Source of the DNA: a bacterium
GTDB lineage: Bacteria > Patescibacteria > Gracilibacteria > 1-14-2-50-48-13
Direction of reading: 5' to 3'
Length of the DNA stretch: 6,639 nt
NCBI GenBank assembly: GCA_030430105.1
Contig: JAUIFW010000057.1
Coordinates: forward strand, 1-6,639
The notes under the pieces were generated by a model that ran no database searches, was not told where the DNA came from, and worked only from the letters and a program-made list of their open reading frames with translations. The position numbers were made by a program, and so were the translations under genes. Positions 4,914 through 6,639 of the stretch are shown here, in pieces (position 1 is the first letter of the stretch; each line of letters starts with the position of its first letter).

Positions 4914-4925
4914 GCGCTTTTTTTA
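4901..4925. terminator. Bidirectional terminator between hsp20 and the lipoprotein genes
   Basis: AAAAAAGCGC (4901-4910) pairs with GCGCTTTTTT (4914-4923) around the 3-nt loop TAG, which is the hsp20 stop codon. The plus strand ends in seven T's. The minus strand mirrors this, with six T's after the stem, and serves the convergent lipoprotein gene that stops at 4951. The GC core is only 4 bp, so strength is moderate. Confidence 0.8.
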
Positions 4926-4950
4926 TAAAACGATATTTCAAGTATGAGGA

Positions 4951-5592
4951 TTAGTTTTCATACAGAATCCTCCCTTTCTCAAACTCTAGGGTGATGCTGT
5001 CGAAGAAACGCATGTACTCTTCTTCGTAAATCTTCCAAAACTTCTTTGGCATGTAGGCGAAGACTTGGAGTGATCCTTCTGGTCCTGTGTAGAGAAATCC
5101 TGAGTGGATTTGTTCTTCTCCCCCCACAGTTACTTGGGTTGTCATATACACGATATCTTTTCCGTTTTTTTCTGCCTTTCGAAGATTGAGGATTACTGCT
5201 TCTGGATCAACGCGCTTTGCATTGCTGAGTACTTGTTTTTGGAAGTATGGCAAATCTAGCTCCCCTCGTTCTGGAAGAATGACAATGTTCAGATCCTTTT
5301 CCTTATGGCGGAATGCATACTCACTCGGCATGGTTCCCGTGCCTACCCGGTATTTCCATTGGTCACTATCAAACTCAATCCTGTAAGGAAAGATGGCACC
5401 TTCTACTGTATTTGGCTCTGAGATATACATCATCCCTGCGAGCTGCGTCTTGGGTGAAGCTTCTAGCCTTGTCTTTAGTAATAGGTTTTCTGTTTCTAGG
5501 TCGTTTACCCTAGCCTCTAACTCTTCTACTGGGAGGCTAGAGCACCCTGTAAGAAGGAGTATGAGTAGGATACTTGGTAGTGCTTTATTCAT
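4951..5592 (-). CDS. Lipoprotein with coiled-coil stalk and PsbP/DcrB-like domain
   Basis: 213 residues from the ATG at 5592; a start ten codons upstream would put extra residues before the signal peptide and is rejected. Signal peptide MNKALPSILLILLLTGC ends in lipobox LLTGC, with C17 as the lipidation site, so the protein should be membrane-anchored outside the cytoplasm. Residues 21-45 (EELEARVNDLETENLLLKTRLE) form a short heptad-like coiled coil, perhaps an oligomerising stalk. Residues 60-205 are one alpha/beta domain (YRIEFDSDQWKY, EKDLNIVILPERG, DIVYMTTQV, SLQVFAYMPKKFW, FFDSITLEFE). The pattern and the closing F-x-S-I resemble PsbP/DUF1795 (DcrB)-type domains. That is inference and the function is unknown. 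Its ATG overlaps the previous gene's stop as ATGAATAA, so translation is probably coupled. Stop TAA; terminator shared with hsp20. Confidence 0.85.
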   Translation of the reverse strand: MNKALPSILLILLLTGCSSLPVEELEARVNDLETENLLLKTRLEASPKTQLAGMMYISEPNTVEGAIFPYRIEFDSDQWKYRVGTGTMPSEYAFRHKEKDLNIVILPERGELDLPYFQKQVLSNAKRVDPEAVILNLRKAEKNGKDIVYMTTQVTVGGEEQIHSGFLYTGPEGSLQVFAYMPKKFWKIYEEEYMRFFDSITLEFEKGRILYEN

Positions 5593-5992
5593 TGATAGCC
5601 TGGCTATGTTGTTCAAGTGCATTCATGGTTTTTTCTAGCTCTGCATAGTCGAGTTGGCAGATAGTGGCAGATTGATCAAAGATTTCTTTGACGAAGAGAC
5701 CAAACTGGATGGGGTCCTCAGCAAGTTGGTCCATGAATCCATCCATAGCTGCTTCGTCTGTGGGGATTCCATCATTGTTTTCCTTTTCTCCAAAGAAGCG
5801 CTCTTGGATACGGGCGATTTTTTCTTCATCAATACTCTCAAGGTCAGCAGCGGTTGCTTGGATGTCACAGAGTGTAGAGGCGAAGTGTTTTGCTACGGGC
5901 ACGTATTCTTCGCTAAGTAGGGGTAGTGTAATACAGCTGGTTAGTAAGAGAGCTGCACCTACTATTCCCGTTATAGTTCGTGTGAGTTGCAT
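5585..5992 (-). CDS. Small helical lipoprotein of unknown function
   Basis: 135 residues, first gene of a two-lipoprotein operon. MQLTRTITGIVGAALLLTSC is a typical lipoprotein signal with lipobox LLTSC (C20). The mature part is acidic and apparently all-helical: EEYVPVAKHFASTLCDIQA, DEEKIARIQERFFGE, AMDGFMDQLAEDPIQFGLFVKEIF, ATICQLDYAELEKTMNALEQH. Two further cysteines, C42 and C112, lie in the first and last parts and could form a disulfide outside the cytoplasm. I recognise no named family. The start is ATG at 5992, without an SD. The last 8 bases overlap the start of the next lipoprotein gene, so the two products may be made in fixed ratio and act together. A second reading frame inside the region (5635-5868) is a shadow. 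Confidence 0.8.
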   Translation of the reverse strand: MQLTRTITGIVGAALLLTSCITLPLLSEEYVPVAKHFASTLCDIQATAADLESIDEEKIARIQERFFGEKENNDGIPTDEAAMDGFMDQLAEDPIQFGLFVKEIFDQSATICQLDYAELEKTMNALEQHSQAINE

Positions 5993-6135
5993 GGATCGTT
6001 TGCTAGGAATGGTACTTCCACTATAGGGAATATTTATTTGGCCGCTACTTGATTGGGTTGTATGTCTTTATGGTATGTGTGCCGGTATCTTGTCTTTCCA
6101 TCTGGGTAGGGGATACGTACTATAGGGGGGAACTT
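5993..6135. promoter_or_regulatory. Divergent control region, lipoprotein operon / nitroreductase
   Basis: This 143-bp gap separates two genes that point away from each other, so it must hold promoters for both unless they are leaderless. Minus strand: TATAGT (6025-6020) is a possible -10, with no good -35. Plus strand: TTGATT (6049-6054) and TGGTAT (6071-6076), 16 bp apart, are a weak pair. The 9-mer ACTATAGGG occurs at 6020-6028 and 6119-6127, near each gene start. No gene is visible here. Confidence 0.35.
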
Positions 6136-6639
6136 ATGATTTTTTCTACTATGAAACCTACGGACTTTATGCAGTGGCGATATGCTACCAAGGTGTTTGA
6201 TGCTACAAAGAGGCTTTCAGATAGCCAGCTTCATGAACTGACAGAAGCCTTGAGATTGAGCCCTTCTTCTCTTGGCCTGCAGCCTTGGAAGTTTTTACTA
6301 GTGGAGAATTCGGATTTGCGAGCATCTCTTCGGGAACATAGTTTCGGGCAGGCCCAGGTGACGGATGCATCGCATTTGTTCGTTTTGTGTAGCAGGGATG
6401 TGAACTCTGAACTAGTCGAAGCGCATATTGAGGCTTCTGCAGAAGCTAGGGGAGTTGATGTTACTGAACTTGCTGGATACCGGGGGATGATCGATGGTTT
6501 TTTGGCTAACAAGACTCCAGAGGAGATACATGCTTGGTCTAGGGACCAGGTGTATTTAGCGCTTGGAGTTCTCCTTGCGAGTGCTGCGTCCTTGGAGATA
6601 GATACTTGTCCTATGGAGGGCTTTAGTCCTGAGGGGTAT
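6136..6639 (+). CDS. NfsB-like nitroreductase / NAD(P)H-dependent FMN oxidoreductase (3' end outside window)
   Basis: 168 residues are visible, open to the last base; the family is about 200-220 residues, so some 40-50 are missing. The start is ATG at 6136, with GGGGGGAA (6125-6132) as SD at good spacing; a second ATG at 6151 is less well placed. Family signatures are RYATKVFD near the N-terminus (matching RHSTKAFD of E. coli NfsB, an FMN-phosphate-binding region), LRLSPSSLGLQPWKFLLVE, FGQAQVTDASHLFVLCS, and DQVYLALGVLLASAASLEIDTCPMEGF (like QVYLNVGNFLL...PIEGF in NfsB). The FGQAQ version replaces the NfsB FNERK segment (Asn71, Lys74), as in the broader NAD(P)H oxidoreductase subgroup. These homodimeric flavoproteins reduce nitroaromatics and quinones with NAD(P)H; the physiological substrate here is unknown. 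Confidence 0.92.
   Translation, partial: MIFSTMKPTDFMQWRYATKVFDATKRLSDSQLHELTEALRLSPSSLGLQPWKFLLVENSDLRASLREHSFGQAQVTDASHLFVLCSRDVNSELVEAHIEASAEARGVDVTELAGYRGMIDGFLANKTPEEIHAWSRDQVYLALGVLLASAASLEIDTCPMEGFSPEGY

Noticed and set aside
6016..6030. T7-like promoter core (CCACTATAGGGAA)
   Set aside because: It lacks the upstream TAATACGACT part, and no phage polymerase context exists; the resemblance is short enough to be chance.
6231..6512. 93-residue minus-strand ORF at the right end
   Set aside because: It is antisense to the nitroreductase gene, whose family motifs are unmistakable.
1..6639. TGA-to-glycine recoding (code 25)
   Set aside because: All genes read through with the standard code and none needs an in-frame TGA; many glycine codons in aspS are ordinary GGN.

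Overview
The window looks like a stretch of chromosome from a compact, mid-GC bacterial genome. Genes are short-spaced, several ends overlap, and most starts lack a clear Shine-Dalgarno (SD) sequence. The structured inverted intergenic repeat after the tRNA, the small GIY-YIG protein and the two tiny lipoproteins recall Patescibacteria/CPR genomes, possibly the Peregrinibacteria side. That placement is an impression from style, not a phylogenetic result. The standard bacterial code fits: the 596-residue AspRS and the other ORFs contain no in-frame TGA. The eight complete stop codons are five TAA, three TAG and no TGA.

Layout. (1) 3-596, +: C-terminal part of a surface protein with fibronectin-III-like domains and a membrane anchor. 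(2) 639-1049, +: a 136-residue protein I do not recognise, with a near-perfect SD partly buried in a hairpin. (3) 1038-1877, -: an HD-superfamily phosphohydrolase, convergent with and overlapping gene 2. (4) 1929-3719, -: aspS, complete, followed by a strong hairpin terminator. (5) 3833-3909, +: tRNA-Val(GAC) with its own promoter, divergent from aspS. (6) 3911-4100: a structured inverted repeat and a second hairpin. (7) 4102-4356, +: an AT-rich small GIY-YIG protein with a TTG start. (8) 4443-4913, +: an Hsp20 small heat-shock protein behind a palindromic candidate operator. (9) 4951-5992, -: a translationally coupled pair of lipoprotein genes, sharing a bidirectional terminator with hsp20. 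(10) 6136 to the window end, +: the N-terminal part of an NfsB-like nitroreductase.

The genes do not form one pathway. They are housekeeping translation (aspS, tRNA-Val), stress (Hsp20), envelope (FN3 protein, two lipoproteins) and redox (nitroreductase). No CRISPR array, insertion sequence or clear defence system is visible. The more unusual signals are at the level of DNA and RNA structure. Stop codons sit inside 3'-end hairpins at several loci, and one palindrome supplies the ELL(Q/K)-stop ends of two convergent genes. Other candidates are an SD-masking hairpin, a palindrome over the presumed hsp20 -10 box, and an AT-rich island around the GIY-YIG gene.
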